Shown: positions 1 through 5,614, counted from the stretch's first letter. The stretch is 6,839 nucleotides of DNA from Methanoregula sp. (GCA_003157895.1 PMKW01000150.1:1-6839); one strand, 5' to 3'. The notes: generated by a model not told the origin, from the letters alone. Numbers and translations are program-made.

Positions 1-508
1 ACGGCATCCCCACCGGATGCCCCGGTTCTTCGCAAACGAACATGGTGAAAGCTGCGATCAGGTAATAGAAAAGGCGGTTCTTCGGGTTATGGAAATACGG
101 GTTGCGCACGCCCTCATCTTCCCAGACAAAGCACCCTTCAGGCACCATGGCACAGAACTTTTCGAACATTTCCCGGTCACAGATCGGACCGGTAAGATTG
201 CTGAATGCTCCGCTCCGTTCCATGGCGATAAGCTTGTGGTGTTTCCCGAAAAGCTGCTCGCGGAAATACGGGCGGATCGCTTCGCGGTACGGTGAGGGGA
301 TTTTTTCGATATCGCTGTTGAGCCGTCCCCCGATGATCTGGAGATCGAACATCGTGTAAGCGGAAATTTCCTGCGCTATGGTGGTGCCAAGTCCGCCTTT
401 TGTCCGTGCCGACTGCAACCGGGCTGCAGTCTCGTGGATCACTGTGCCCGAATCAACCCTGCCGTCACCGGCTGCTGCTGCCGTACCATCCTCCCGGATA
501 TTCCGCAT
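1..508 (-). CDS. DUF2115/UPF0305-like archaeal protein, N-terminal 169 residues (3' end outside window)
   Basis: The minus-strand frame is open from an in-frame TAA near 555 to the left edge, and the amino acid sequence is clearly protein-like. The start is placed at the ATG at 508-506; no good Shine-Dalgarno is seen, so it is tentative. The first ~30 residues are low-complexity (four consecutive Ala). From about residue 45 a conserved-looking domain follows, including DLQIIGGRLNSDIEKIPSPY, then FRPYF-like helices, FEKFCAMVPEGCFVWEDEG, NPYFHNPKNRLFYYLIAAF and, at the edge, CEEPGHPVGMP. This resembles what I recall of DUF2115/UPF0305 proteins of methanogens, which usually continue into a Cys-containing 'YYCPVRDK' C-terminus; that part is not in the window. 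The function of the family is unknown. It is divergently arranged with the aquaporin. The family call is from memory; the reading frame itself is much more certain. Confidence 0.72.
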   Translation of the reverse strand, partial: MRNIREDGTAAAAGDGRVDSGTVIHETAARLQSARTKGGLGTTIAQEISAYTMFDLQIIGGRLNSDIEKIPSPYREAIRPYFREQLFGKHHKLIAMERSGAFSNLTGPICDREMFEKFCAMVPEGCFVWEDEGVRNPYFHNPKNRLFYYLIAAFTMFVCEEPGHPVGMP

Positions 509-597
509 CTGTAGCAGAATATCTCGGCTGAAAGAAAAAATAGGTATGTGTTATCCTGAACGAAAGCCCTCAATAAAAACCATGTTTATCCCGACAC

Positions 598-607
598 CTG
601 TATAAAG
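598..607 (+). promoter_or_regulatory. TATA-like element, candidate aquaporin promoter
   Basis: The sequence TGTATAAAGA lies 58-67 bases before the aquaporin ATG. With the usual archaeal TATA-to-start spacing of about 25-30 bases, transcription would begin near 629-632, leaving a leader of about 35 bases that contains a hairpin and the Shine-Dalgarno. Inferred from sequence only; other A/T-rich stretches nearby (571-581) could be used instead. Confidence 0.4.
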
Positions 608-628
608 ATCAAGGATAAAAGGCTTCTA

Positions 629-651
629 GCGGCTCCGGAATTAAAAGCCGC
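629..651 (+). promoter_or_regulatory. Inverted repeat in predicted aquaporin 5' leader
   Basis: GCGGCT at 629-634 is repeated inverted as AGCCGC at 646-651, a perfect 6-base stem with an 11-base A/T-rich loop. It ends exactly one base before the likely ribosome binding site AGGATG (652-657), which is 7 bases from the ATG at 665. It could be an RNA hairpin affecting translation, a DNA operator, or chance. Confidence 0.35.
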
Positions 652-664
652 AGGATGTACCCAT

Positions 665-1363
665 ATGAGTGACACGAAAAAATACCTTGCAGAACTTATC
701 GGGACGTTTGTCCTCGTGTTCTTCGGGACCGGTGCTGCGGTTGTCGCCGGGAAATCCATCGGGGTTCTCGGGATTGCTCTCGCGTTCGGTATTGCTGTGC
801 TGGTCATGGTCTATATGATTGGTGCCATCTCAGGATGTCATATCAACCCGGCGATCACCATTGCAATGCTGGTGAACGGGAAGATCGGGTCAAAGGACGC
901 TGTCATCTACATCATCGTCCAGTGTATTGGTGCTATCATCGCATCCGCACTGCTGTTTGTGATCATGACCGGCAACCCGGCATACAATATTGCTGCTGAC
1001 GGACTGGGACAAAATGGGTACGGCATTGCATCACCCGGCGGTTTTTCGCTCGTTTCAGGTCTTCTCGCTGAAGTGATCCTCACCTTCATCTTCCTCATGG
1101 TGATATTCGGCGCAACGAGCAAGGCTGCACCTGCCGGGTTTGCCGGTATCGCGATCGGCCTGTCACTTACCACGGTCCATCTTGTAGGTATCCAGATCAC
1201 CGGCACCTCGGTCAACCCTGCCCGGAGCCTCGGCCCCGCACTCATCGTCGGGGGAAACGCACTCTCACAACTCTGGCTCTTTATTATCGCACCAATCGTC
1301 GGTGCGGTGATCGCAGCTTTTGTCTGGAAATACCTGTTCGAAGGATCTGCCTCACCGGCATAA
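665..1363 (+). CDS. Aquaporin, MIP family, AqpZ-type water channel
   Basis: A 232-residue integral membrane protein of normal MIP-family length, with six hydrophobic helices and two half-helices. The two signature NPA motifs are present: HINPA at residues 59-63 and VNPAR at 183-187. By alignment to E. coli AqpZ the aromatic/Arg selectivity filter is F41, H172, T181 and R187, the pattern of a strict water channel. The archaeal AqpM instead has Ile at the His position and is wider. The second half (GIAIGLSLTTVHL, GTSVNPARSLGPAL) is very close to AqpZ. Its role would be water flux across the cytoplasmic membrane, probably in osmotic adjustment. The ATG at 665 is preceded by AGGATG at 652-657 with good spacing, and the first residues MSDTKKYLAELIGTF match the usual N-terminal start of helix 1. 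A T-rich stretch follows the stop, suggesting a monocistronic transcript. Confidence 0.93.
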   Translation: MSDTKKYLAELIGTFVLVFFGTGAAVVAGKSIGVLGIALAFGIAVLVMVYMIGAISGCHINPAITIAMLVNGKIGSKDAVIYIIVQCIGAIIASALLFVIMTGNPAYNIAADGLGQNGYGIASPGGFSLVSGLLAEVILTFIFLMVIFGATSKAAPAGFAGIAIGLSLTTVHLVGIQITGTSVNPARSLGPALIVGGNALSQLWLFIIAPIVGAVIAAFVWKYLFEGSASPA

Positions 1364-1365
1364 TA

Positions 1366-1378
1366 TTTTGCCTTTTTT
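1366..1378 (+). terminator. T-tract terminator after aquaporin
   Basis: Two T-runs, TTTT (1366-1369) and TTTTTT (1373-1378), lie 2-15 bases after the aquaporin TAA. Archaeal RNA polymerase commonly terminates at such U-tracts without a hairpin, and none is seen here. Confidence 0.5.
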
Positions 1379-1393
1379 AGATCATACCAAGAG

Positions 1394-1402
1394 GGTTTAT
1401 TG
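1394..1402 (+). promoter_or_regulatory. TATA-like element before the DUF475 gene
   Basis: GGTTTATTG lies about 30-37 bases upstream of the ATG at 1431. No Shine-Dalgarno is visible in the 20 bases before that ATG. TATA spacing and absence of a ribosome binding site together suggest a leaderless or very short-leader transcript. This is inference; CCTATACG (1413-1420) is nearer and less TATA-like. Confidence 0.35.
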
Positions 1403-1430
1403 CCGGAAAAATCCTATACGATTCTTATTC

Positions 1431-2375
1431 ATGGATATCATTTCAGTCATTCTCATCATCGCGGGCCTCTGCCTCTTCGAGACCATAACCAGCATTGACA
1501 ATGCGATCATCAATGCCGAGGTGCTCTCAACGATGAACGAACGGACGCGGCGATGGTTTCTGGTATGGGGACTCATCTTTGCGGTATTCGCGGTCCGCGG
1601 CCTGCTGCCCTGGCTGATTGTCTGGCTCTCCACACCCTCCCTTGGGCCGGTCGGAGCGCTGACTGCTACCTTCTCAAATGACCCGCTCGTTATTACAGCT
1701 ATCGAACAGTCCGCACCGATACTCCTTATCGGTGGCGGCACGTTCCTCATCTTTCTCTTCTTCCACTGGCTGTTTCTGGAGACCAAGAATTTCGGTCTCC
1801 GGGGAGAACGATACTTCTCGACGAAGGGGGTCTGGTTCTTTGCCCTTGTTTCCCTCCTTCTTGCAGGTATTGTCTGGTTCGCAATAGCACAAAAACCCCT
1901 CATGGCTTTCGGGGCAGTTGTCGGGTCAACGGCGTTCTTTATCGTGCACGGGTTCCGGCAGAACGCCGAGCAGGCAGAACACCGGATGCTCCACTCGTCC
2001 GATATGTCGGATGTCAGCAAGATCTTTTATCTCGAAGTCATCGACGCCACGTTCTCCATTGACGGGGTAATCGGGGCGTTCGCGTTCACGATGGCCGTGC
2101 CGCTCATCCTGATCGGGAACGGGATCGGTGCGTTTGTGGTCCGGGAACTGACCCTGCGCAATGTTGATAATATCAAAAAATTCCGGTACCTGAAAAACGG
2201 GGCTATGTATTCTATATTCTTCCTCGGGATCATCATGATCCTCGACAGTTTCGGGATCAGTATCCCGTTCTTTGTCTCGCCGCTTATTACCTTCGGGGTC
2301 GTCGGGTTCTTCCTGCTCAAATCGATGCGGGAGATCCCCGGAGTACCTGGCTTAAAAAAGGGCCATGCCGGATAA
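1431..2375 (+). CDS. DUF475 family membrane protein (TerC/LysE superfamily)
   Basis: A 314-residue polytopic membrane protein from the ATG at 1431. The same frame is open upstream into the aquaporin gene, but that extension is hydrophilic and crosses the terminator, so the later start is chosen; the protein then begins directly with a helix, MDIISVILIIAGLCLFETIT. It carries the two diagnostic repeats of the TerC-like fold: ETITSIDNAIINAEVL (residues 17-32, acidic D23 with N24) and EVIDATFSIDGVIGAFAF (202-219, D205 and D211). About seven to eight helices are visible (roughly 1-20, 42-66, 94-115, 134-152, 155-173, 212-236, 258-278, 280-297). A hydrophilic segment at 174-198 lies between helices. 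TerC relatives act in metal ion export or metal loading of secreted proteins; DUF475 itself has no established substrate that I know of. The gene sits 67 bases after the aquaporin and is likely transcribed separately. Confidence 0.87.
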   Translation: MDIISVILIIAGLCLFETITSIDNAIINAEVLSTMNERTRRWFLVWGLIFAVFAVRGLLPWLIVWLSTPSLGPVGALTATFSNDPLVITAIEQSAPILLIGGGTFLIFLFFHWLFLETKNFGLRGERYFSTKGVWFFALVSLLLAGIVWFAIAQKPLMAFGAVVGSTAFFIVHGFRQNAEQAEHRMLHSSDMSDVSKIFYLEVIDATFSIDGVIGAFAFTMAVPLILIGNGIGAFVVRELTLRNVDNIKKFRYLKNGAMYSIFFLGIIMILDSFGISIPFFVSPLITFGVVGFFLLKSMREIPGVPGLKKGHAG

Positions 2376-2475
2376 GATTGTTTTTGCGAGATCCCGTCCG
2401 GAGCAGCTCCAGATACGTGGGGATCCCGTAAACCCCCCGCTCCCCGAAAAGGTGAAAGAGTCGTTCTCAGGATAA
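2365..2475 (+). CDS. Candidate 36-residue small ORF overlapping the DUF475 gene end
   Basis: An ATG at 2365, in the +1 frame relative to the DUF475 gene and overlapping its last 11 bases, opens a 36-codon frame ending with TAA at 2473-2475. The peptide starts MPDKIVFARSRPEQLQIRGD, then continues with a Pro-rich, charged stretch (PVNPPLPEKV) and ends SFSG. It is hydrophilic, balanced in charge and not repetitive. There is no strong Shine-Dalgarno (only AAGGG close to the ATG), so expression would rely on translational coupling. I do not recognise it. It may be a small protein, a remnant of a longer gene, or a chance ORF. Confidence 0.27.
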   Translation: MPDKIVFARSRPEQLQIRGDPVNPPLPEKVKESFSG

Positions 2476-2485
2476 CGTCCCGCTT

Positions 2486-2523
2486 ATCCGGGGTACCGGC
2501 ACTCAGGCACGGTTACCCCGGAT
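2486..2523. terminator. Long bulged hairpin at the convergent DUF475 / aldo-keto reductase junction
   Basis: The arm at 2486-2498 pairs with 2510-2523 over 13 base pairs with one bulged T (2513 or 2514) and an 11-base loop at 2499-2509. The core pairing is CCGGGGTA against TACCCCGG. The stop codon of the minus-strand aldo/keto reductase (2503-2505) lies in the loop, and one arm encodes its final residues. A second, smaller stem (GGATAA at 2470-2475 with TTATCC at 2484-2489, 8-base loop) overlaps it and would be mutually exclusive. No T-tract follows on either strand, so it may act as an mRNA 3'-end stabiliser or bidirectional barrier rather than a classic terminator. Confidence 0.42.
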
Positions 2524-3744
2524 GAAGATACGTTTCACTTTCCCGGCCTGGTCTATACACCAGAGCCCGCCTTTGAGGACCGGGATGACGACCCGCATAC
2601 CACCCTCCATCTCCCGGGAGACGTCCCTGAGCCGGTCCCGGATCGGCAGGTGCTGGGGACAGGCCTTCTCGCATTTCCCGCAGACCCGGCAGAGCCCGGC
2701 ATATGAAACGCCCCCCATCAGTCCCCCATGGCGGCCGAAATACTGGAACTTCGGGCTCCGGTCGTGCGGGAAGAGATAATGCGCATTATACAGCGAGAAG
2801 CACCCGGGGATATCCACCCCGGCCGGGCAGGGCATGCAGTAACCGCAGCCCGTGCACCCGACTTTCATCAGCCGCCCGTAGGTATCCCGTACCTGTGCAA
2901 TGCGCGAGAGTTCTTCTTCCGTCAGGGACCGGGGATATGCATCTTCAGCCGTTTTGAGGTTCTCAGCGATATGCCCCTCGTCGTTCATGCCGGAGAGCAC
3001 GACCGTGACCTCAGGATGGTCCCACACCCACCGGAGTGCCCACTGTGCCGGAGAGCGTTTCACGGGCGATGCATCCCAGATCTTTTTTACCTCTTCCGGT
3101 ACCGGCCCCCCGAGGTTCCCGCCGCGGAGGGGTTCCATGATCATGACCGCCAGGTTCCCTGCATGCGCATACTCCAGACCTTCCGTGCCAGCCTGGTTCT
3201 TCTCATCAAGATAATTATACTGGATCTGGCAGAAAGTCCAGTCGTAGGAATCCACGATCTCCTTAAAAGTCGCGAGATCTGCGTGTGATGAGAAACCGGC
3301 GTTTCTGATCCTGCCGTCCTTTCTGGCAGTGGTCAGGAACTCCAGTACACCGAGGCTTTTCAGTCTCGGAAAACTCTCCCGGGTAAGGCTGTGCAGCAGG
3401 TAATAATCGATATGGTCCGTCTTCAGCGTCGCGAGCTGACCATCGAGGATCCGGTCCATATCCCCGCGGGAGCGGACAGACCACGGCGGGAGTTTTGTTG
3501 CAAGCCGGACTTTTTCCCGGTAGCCGTCTTCGAGTGCCCGGCCAAGTACCTTTTCGCTTTTGCCAAAGTGGTATGCCGGTGCTGTATCAACGTAATTGAC
3601 ACCGTGATCGATGGCATAGCGCAGTTGCCGGATCGCCCGCTCTTCATCTATCCCGCTGCCGCTTTTTTTTGCCGGCAGGCGCATGCAGCCGAACCCGAGG
3701 ATTGAGAGTTCATCGCCGGTTTTTGGGACTTTGCGGTAGAGCAT
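2503..3744 (-). CDS. Aldo/keto reductase with C-terminal iron-sulfur (ferredoxin-like) domain
   Basis: A 413-residue cytoplasmic oxidoreductase resembling the COG1453-type aldo/keto reductases. Residues 1-290 form the (beta/alpha)8 NAD(P)H-dependent reductase domain. The catalytic tetrad is visible as D53 and Y58 (VDTAPAYHFG), K84 (LATKLP) and H118 (YYLLHSL). Cofactor-side segments include GFSSH (150-154), QIQYNYLD (173-180) and EPLRGGNL (204-211). The C-terminal part has two cysteine groups: C297, C300, C303, C306-Pro and C352, C355, C358, C362-Pro, spaced as for [4Fe-4S] ligation. About 45 residues follow, ending in a basic tail. The pairing suggests electron transfer between a nicotinamide cofactor or substrate and iron-sulfur clusters or ferredoxin; the substrate is unknown. 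The N-terminus MLYRKVPKTGDELSILGFG is typical of the family, supporting the start although its ribosome binding site is weak. Confidence 0.92.
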   Translation of the reverse strand: MLYRKVPKTGDELSILGFGCMRLPAKKSGSGIDEERAIRQLRYAIDHGVNYVDTAPAYHFGKSEKVLGRALEDGYREKVRLATKLPPWSVRSRGDMDRILDGQLATLKTDHIDYYLLHSLTRESFPRLKSLGVLEFLTTARKDGRIRNAGFSSHADLATFKEIVDSYDWTFCQIQYNYLDEKNQAGTEGLEYAHAGNLAVMIMEPLRGGNLGGPVPEEVKKIWDASPVKRSPAQWALRWVWDHPEVTVVLSGMNDEGHIAENLKTAEDAYPRSLTEEELSRIAQVRDTYGRLMKVGCTGCGYCMPCPAGVDIPGCFSLYNAHYLFPHDRSPKFQYFGRHGGLMGGVSYAGLCRVCGKCEKACPQHLPIRDRLRDVSREMEGGMRVVIPVLKGGLWCIDQAGKVKRIFIRGNRA

Positions 3745-3787
3745 AATGGTTCTCTCTCATTAATTATGCGGTCAATAGGGCGGGCTC

Positions 3788-3795
3788 TTTTAAAA
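3788..3795 (-). promoter_or_regulatory. TATA-like element for the aldo/keto reductase gene
   Basis: The self-complementary TTTTAAAA sits 44-51 bases upstream of the ATG at 3744 and would place transcription start near 3760-3765, giving a leader of about 20 bases. It lies just downstream of the T8 tract ending the preceding gene, so the aldo/keto reductase is probably not cotranscribed with it. Confidence 0.4.
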
Positions 3796-3808
3796 AGATC
3801 TCCGTCCC

Positions 3809-3816
3809 AAAAAAAA
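3809..3816 (-). terminator. T8 tract after the QueG-like gene
   Basis: Eight consecutive T on the minus strand, 13-20 bases after the stop codon of the QueG-like iron-sulfur protein (TAA, 3831-3829). This is a plausible archaeal intrinsic terminator; no stem precedes it. Confidence 0.5.
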
Positions 3817-3828
3817 GACCATGTTTAA

Positions 3829-4635
3829 TTATCTTCCGCCATAGGACCTGACATGTCTCCCTGCCCGGTGGTACTGATCGAAACGGGGATTCTCTTCATC
3901 ATATATTCCCATATCCTCCCTGCCGAACCGTTTACGGTCTTCGCCGACAGGACAGACTTTGATGCAGATGCCACAGGGAGAGATGAACCGTTCCGACAAT
4001 GCCTCAGACCGTGTGGCACAGGTTTTCTTATCGGTCAGTCCCCGGGGGTAGTCCCCGCCGTCCAGTGCATGGACCGGGCAGGCTTTCACGCACCGCCGGC
4101 ACCGGATGCAGAGCGATTTTAAAAGCACCGGATCCGGCTCGATCTCTGCCGCGGAAAGGATGGACGCGAACCGGACCCGGGGCCCGAACTCCGGTGTGAG
4201 GAGCGCGTTGTTTATGCCGAAATTCCCGAGGCCGGCAAGCAATGCGGCATGGCGGTGGGAGAAGAAGGCAACAGGACGCTCTTTCAGCATGCTGATGGAG
4301 CCATAGCCGTCCCGGGGAATCCAGACCGATGGCCAGCCGTCAGCCGTAAGAGCAGAAGCAATCCGGTACCCCATCTCATCCAGCTGGGCATTGACCGTGC
4401 GGTAGAGTTCGTGGTACCAGATAGAGGGGGCGGTATCGAGAATTGGCAGGGAAACCGGCAGACCGATCACAATCACCGTATTCGTTTCCGGGAATATGGC
4501 ACGGGGGCGGAAGGATTCCGGCACCCAGGGTTCAAATAAGGGTTCATCCCAGCGGGAGGCAGGAGCAAATCCCACCAGGGGAATATCAAGATCTGCACAC
4601 TTATTTCTGACCTGCTGCCGGACTGTTTCACTCAT
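3829..4635 (-). CDS. QueG-like double [4Fe-4S] cluster protein, function unknown
   Basis: From the ATG at 4635 this is a 268-residue protein. The segment GLGNFGINNALLTPEFGPRV (residues 135-154) matches the 'GWIGKNTLLISPEFGS' signature of epoxyqueuosine reductase (QueG) and related cobalamin-dependent reductases. It is followed by two cluster motifs: C176, C179, C182, C186-Pro, and C206 with C221, C224, C228-Pro. The order and spacing are those of QueG. However, the QueG segment with the catalytic Asp (VDT-P-ER) is not present; at that place the protein reads KERPVAFFSHRHAALLAG. Queuosine reduction is therefore unlikely. The protein may act in redox activation or electron transfer, possibly binding a corrinoid. 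The frame is open to an ATG at 4707, which would add 24 residues; 4635 is preferred because MSETVRQQVRNKCADLDIPL fits the family N-terminus, but its GGAG (4650-4647) is 11 bases away, so the start is uncertain. Confidence 0.8.
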   Translation of the reverse strand: MSETVRQQVRNKCADLDIPLVGFAPASRWDEPLFEPWVPESFRPRAIFPETNTVIVIGLPVSLPILDTAPSIWYHELYRTVNAQLDEMGYRIASALTADGWPSVWIPRDGYGSISMLKERPVAFFSHRHAALLAGLGNFGINNALLTPEFGPRVRFASILSAAEIEPDPVLLKSLCIRCRRCVKACPVHALDGGDYPRGLTDKKTCATRSEALSERFISPCGICIKVCPVGEDRKRFGREDMGIYDEENPRFDQYHRAGRHVRSYGGR

Positions 4636-4732
4636 GGAGGAGCATACTCCGGGCAGCAATAAATGAATTTGGTCAGGCTGGTTGCGACCGGACCATTCCG
4701 GTACCATACCAGGGATGCAAAAACAATGTTGT

Positions 4733-4756
4733 TATATATGAGTTAAAATATATTTT
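4733..4756. promoter_or_regulatory. Divergent promoter region with two self-complementary TATA-like elements
   Basis: TTATATAT near 4733-4740 and the perfect 12-base palindrome AAAATATATTTT at 4745-4756 lie between the divergent QueG-like and small membrane protein genes. The first is well placed for plus-strand transcription starting around 4760, just ahead of the GGAG at 4763-4766 and ATG at 4776. The second would serve minus-strand transcription from about 4718-4722, leaving an ~85-base leader to the ATG at 4635. Alternatively the first element could drive a minus-strand start close to the ATG at 4707. Confidence 0.5.
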
Positions 4757-4775
4757 GTACCCGGAGCCCCAGACT

Positions 4776-5030
4776 ATGACGGCAATACCGGATCTCGTCG
4801 ATGGCATCAACCTTATCTTATGTATCGTAATCTTCCTCCTCGGGTACCTGGTGTACCGGAAGCAGGAGAGGATCAGCGCATTTTTAATCGGTATCGCCTT
4901 TGGCATGTTCGGCCTTTCGCACTTCAGTGTCCTCTCAGGTATCGCCTTTCCTGACGTTACCTTCATCCTGCTGAGAATATGCGGGTATATCCTTGTCGCC
5001 GCAGCACTCTGGCTGTTGCTGTCAGAATAG
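4776..5030 (+). CDS. Small three-helix membrane protein of unknown function
   Basis: An 84-residue hydrophobic protein. The ATG at 4776 is preceded by GGAG (4763-4766) at 9 bases; a TTG 21 bases upstream is in frame but overlaps the TATA-like sequence and is rejected. Three membrane segments are predicted by eye: residues 11-28 (INLILCIVIFLLGYLVY), 35-54 (AFLIGIAFGMFGLSHFSVLS) and 58-82 (FPDVTFILLRICGYILVAAA), joined by a short basic loop (YRKQER, 27-32) that is likely cytoplasmic by the positive-inside rule. It has no recognisable catalytic motif. Similar three-helix arrangements occur as N-terminal parts of some archaeal sensor kinases, so this could be a stand-alone version of such a sensor module; that is speculation. 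It has its own promoter and does not obviously belong to an operon. Confidence 0.72.
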   Translation: MTAIPDLVDGINLILCIVIFLLGYLVYRKQERISAFLIGIAFGMFGLSHFSVLSGIAFPDVTFILLRICGYILVAAALWLLLSE

Positions 5031-5086
5031 GCATGACCCGGGGGTGGAAGAAACCCCGCAGTTCAGGAAATAGAACGTGACAGGAA

Positions 5087-5103
5087 GGTTCGGAAACCGA
5101 ATC
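5087..5103 (-). terminator. Small hairpin at the end of the YjbQ gene
   Basis: TTCGG (5089-5093) and CCGAA (5097-5101) form a perfect stem around a 3-base loop, extendable to seven pairs with one G-T wobble (5087-5103). It begins within the YjbQ stop codon. The following minus-strand bases are pyrimidine-rich but contain no T-run longer than three, so terminator activity is uncertain. A second weak inverted repeat (CGGGG at 5039-5043 with CCCCG at 5054-5058) also lies in this convergent gap. Confidence 0.3.
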
Positions 5104-5518
5104 AGGTACCGGTTACCGTGCAGACAATCGTCCGTTGCCTGCCCGCATTGACATCGAGTTCAAGCAGCACGAGCTGCTGCCAGGTCCCGCACATGAGCTG
5201 ACCATTCTCTACCGGGACCGTAATCGAGGGACCGACCAGTGCGGCCTTGACGTGTGAGCGCCCGTTGCCATCGCCCCACCGGCTGTTGTGTGCATAGTCC
5301 TCATTGTCGGGAGCCAGAATAGCGAGCGCACGCTTAAAGTCTGCAAGCACGCCGGGTTCGTACTCGATCGTTGTCAGGGCTGCCGTGGAGTGCTGCGCAA
5401 ACAGATGGACAAGCCCGGTCTTTACCCTGCTTTCAACAACTGCCTTTGCCACCTGCAGGGTGATATCAATAATATCTCCCTCGCAAGAGGATGTAACGGT
5501 CAGGATCGTACGGAACAT
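5102..5518 (-). CDS. YjbQ/UPF0047 family protein (secondary thiamine-phosphate synthase type)
   Basis: A 138-residue cytoplasmic protein of normal family length. The conserved family blocks are present: AQHSTAALTTIEYEPGVLADF (from residue 41, with H43), the WGDGNGRSHVKAALVGPSIT region (81-100, H89), VPVENGQL (101-108) and GTWQQLVLLELD (111-122), followed by GRQR and a short terminal strand. H43, H77 and H89 sit where the family keeps its His residues. E. coli YjbQ has weak thiamine-phosphate synthase activity, which gives the family its annotation; the true physiological role is not settled. The ATG at 5518 is preceded by GGTGA (5527-5523) at 4 bases. The frame is open far upstream, overlapping gyrA, but those residues do not match the family. 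The gene follows gyrA in the same direction after a 127-base gap with its own TATA-like sequence. Confidence 0.9.
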   Translation of the reverse strand: MFRTILTVTSSCEGDIIDITLQVAKAVVESRVKTGLVHLFAQHSTAALTTIEYEPGVLADFKRALAILAPDNEDYAHNSRWGDGNGRSHVKAALVGPSITVPVENGQLMCGTWQQLVLLELDVNAGRQRTIVCTVTGT

Positions 5519-5604
5519 GGATTCACCATATATCATTCTGGACGTAGTGGGACAAAACAATTTTTCTCCCATTGAATGGATGCTTCCCGAAAAACAGGGT
5601 GGGG

Positions 5605-5614
5605 AAAATATATG
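5605..5614 (-). promoter_or_regulatory. TATA-like element between gyrA and the YjbQ gene
   Basis: CATATATTTT on the minus strand lies 32 bases after the gyrA stop codon and about 90 bases before the YjbQ ATG. It would start transcription near 5580, giving a leader of about 60 bases and allowing YjbQ expression independent of gyrA. The rest of the 127-base gap shows only short T-runs on the minus strand (for example 5594-5590) that could end gyrA transcription. Confidence 0.38.

Noticed and set aside
17..605. Plus-strand open frames in the first 600 bases
   Set aside because: The minus strand encodes a coherent conserved protein across 1-508; the plus-strand peptides are compositionally unconvincing.
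1320..1430. Upstream extension of the DUF475 frame into the aquaporin gene
   Set aside because: The extra 37 residues are hydrophilic, overlap another gene and cross its T-tract terminator; the ATG at 1431 starts exactly at the first helix.
1397..2020. 207-codon open frame on the minus strand opposite the DUF475 gene
   Set aside because: Its peptide is Arg/Ser/Pro-rich without family resemblance, while the opposite strand encodes a clear membrane protein family; it is a shadow frame.
2728..3288. 186-codon plus-strand frame opposite the aldo/keto reductase
   Set aside because: It lies wholly inside a well-supported gene with intact catalytic and cluster motifs and shows no recognisable domain.
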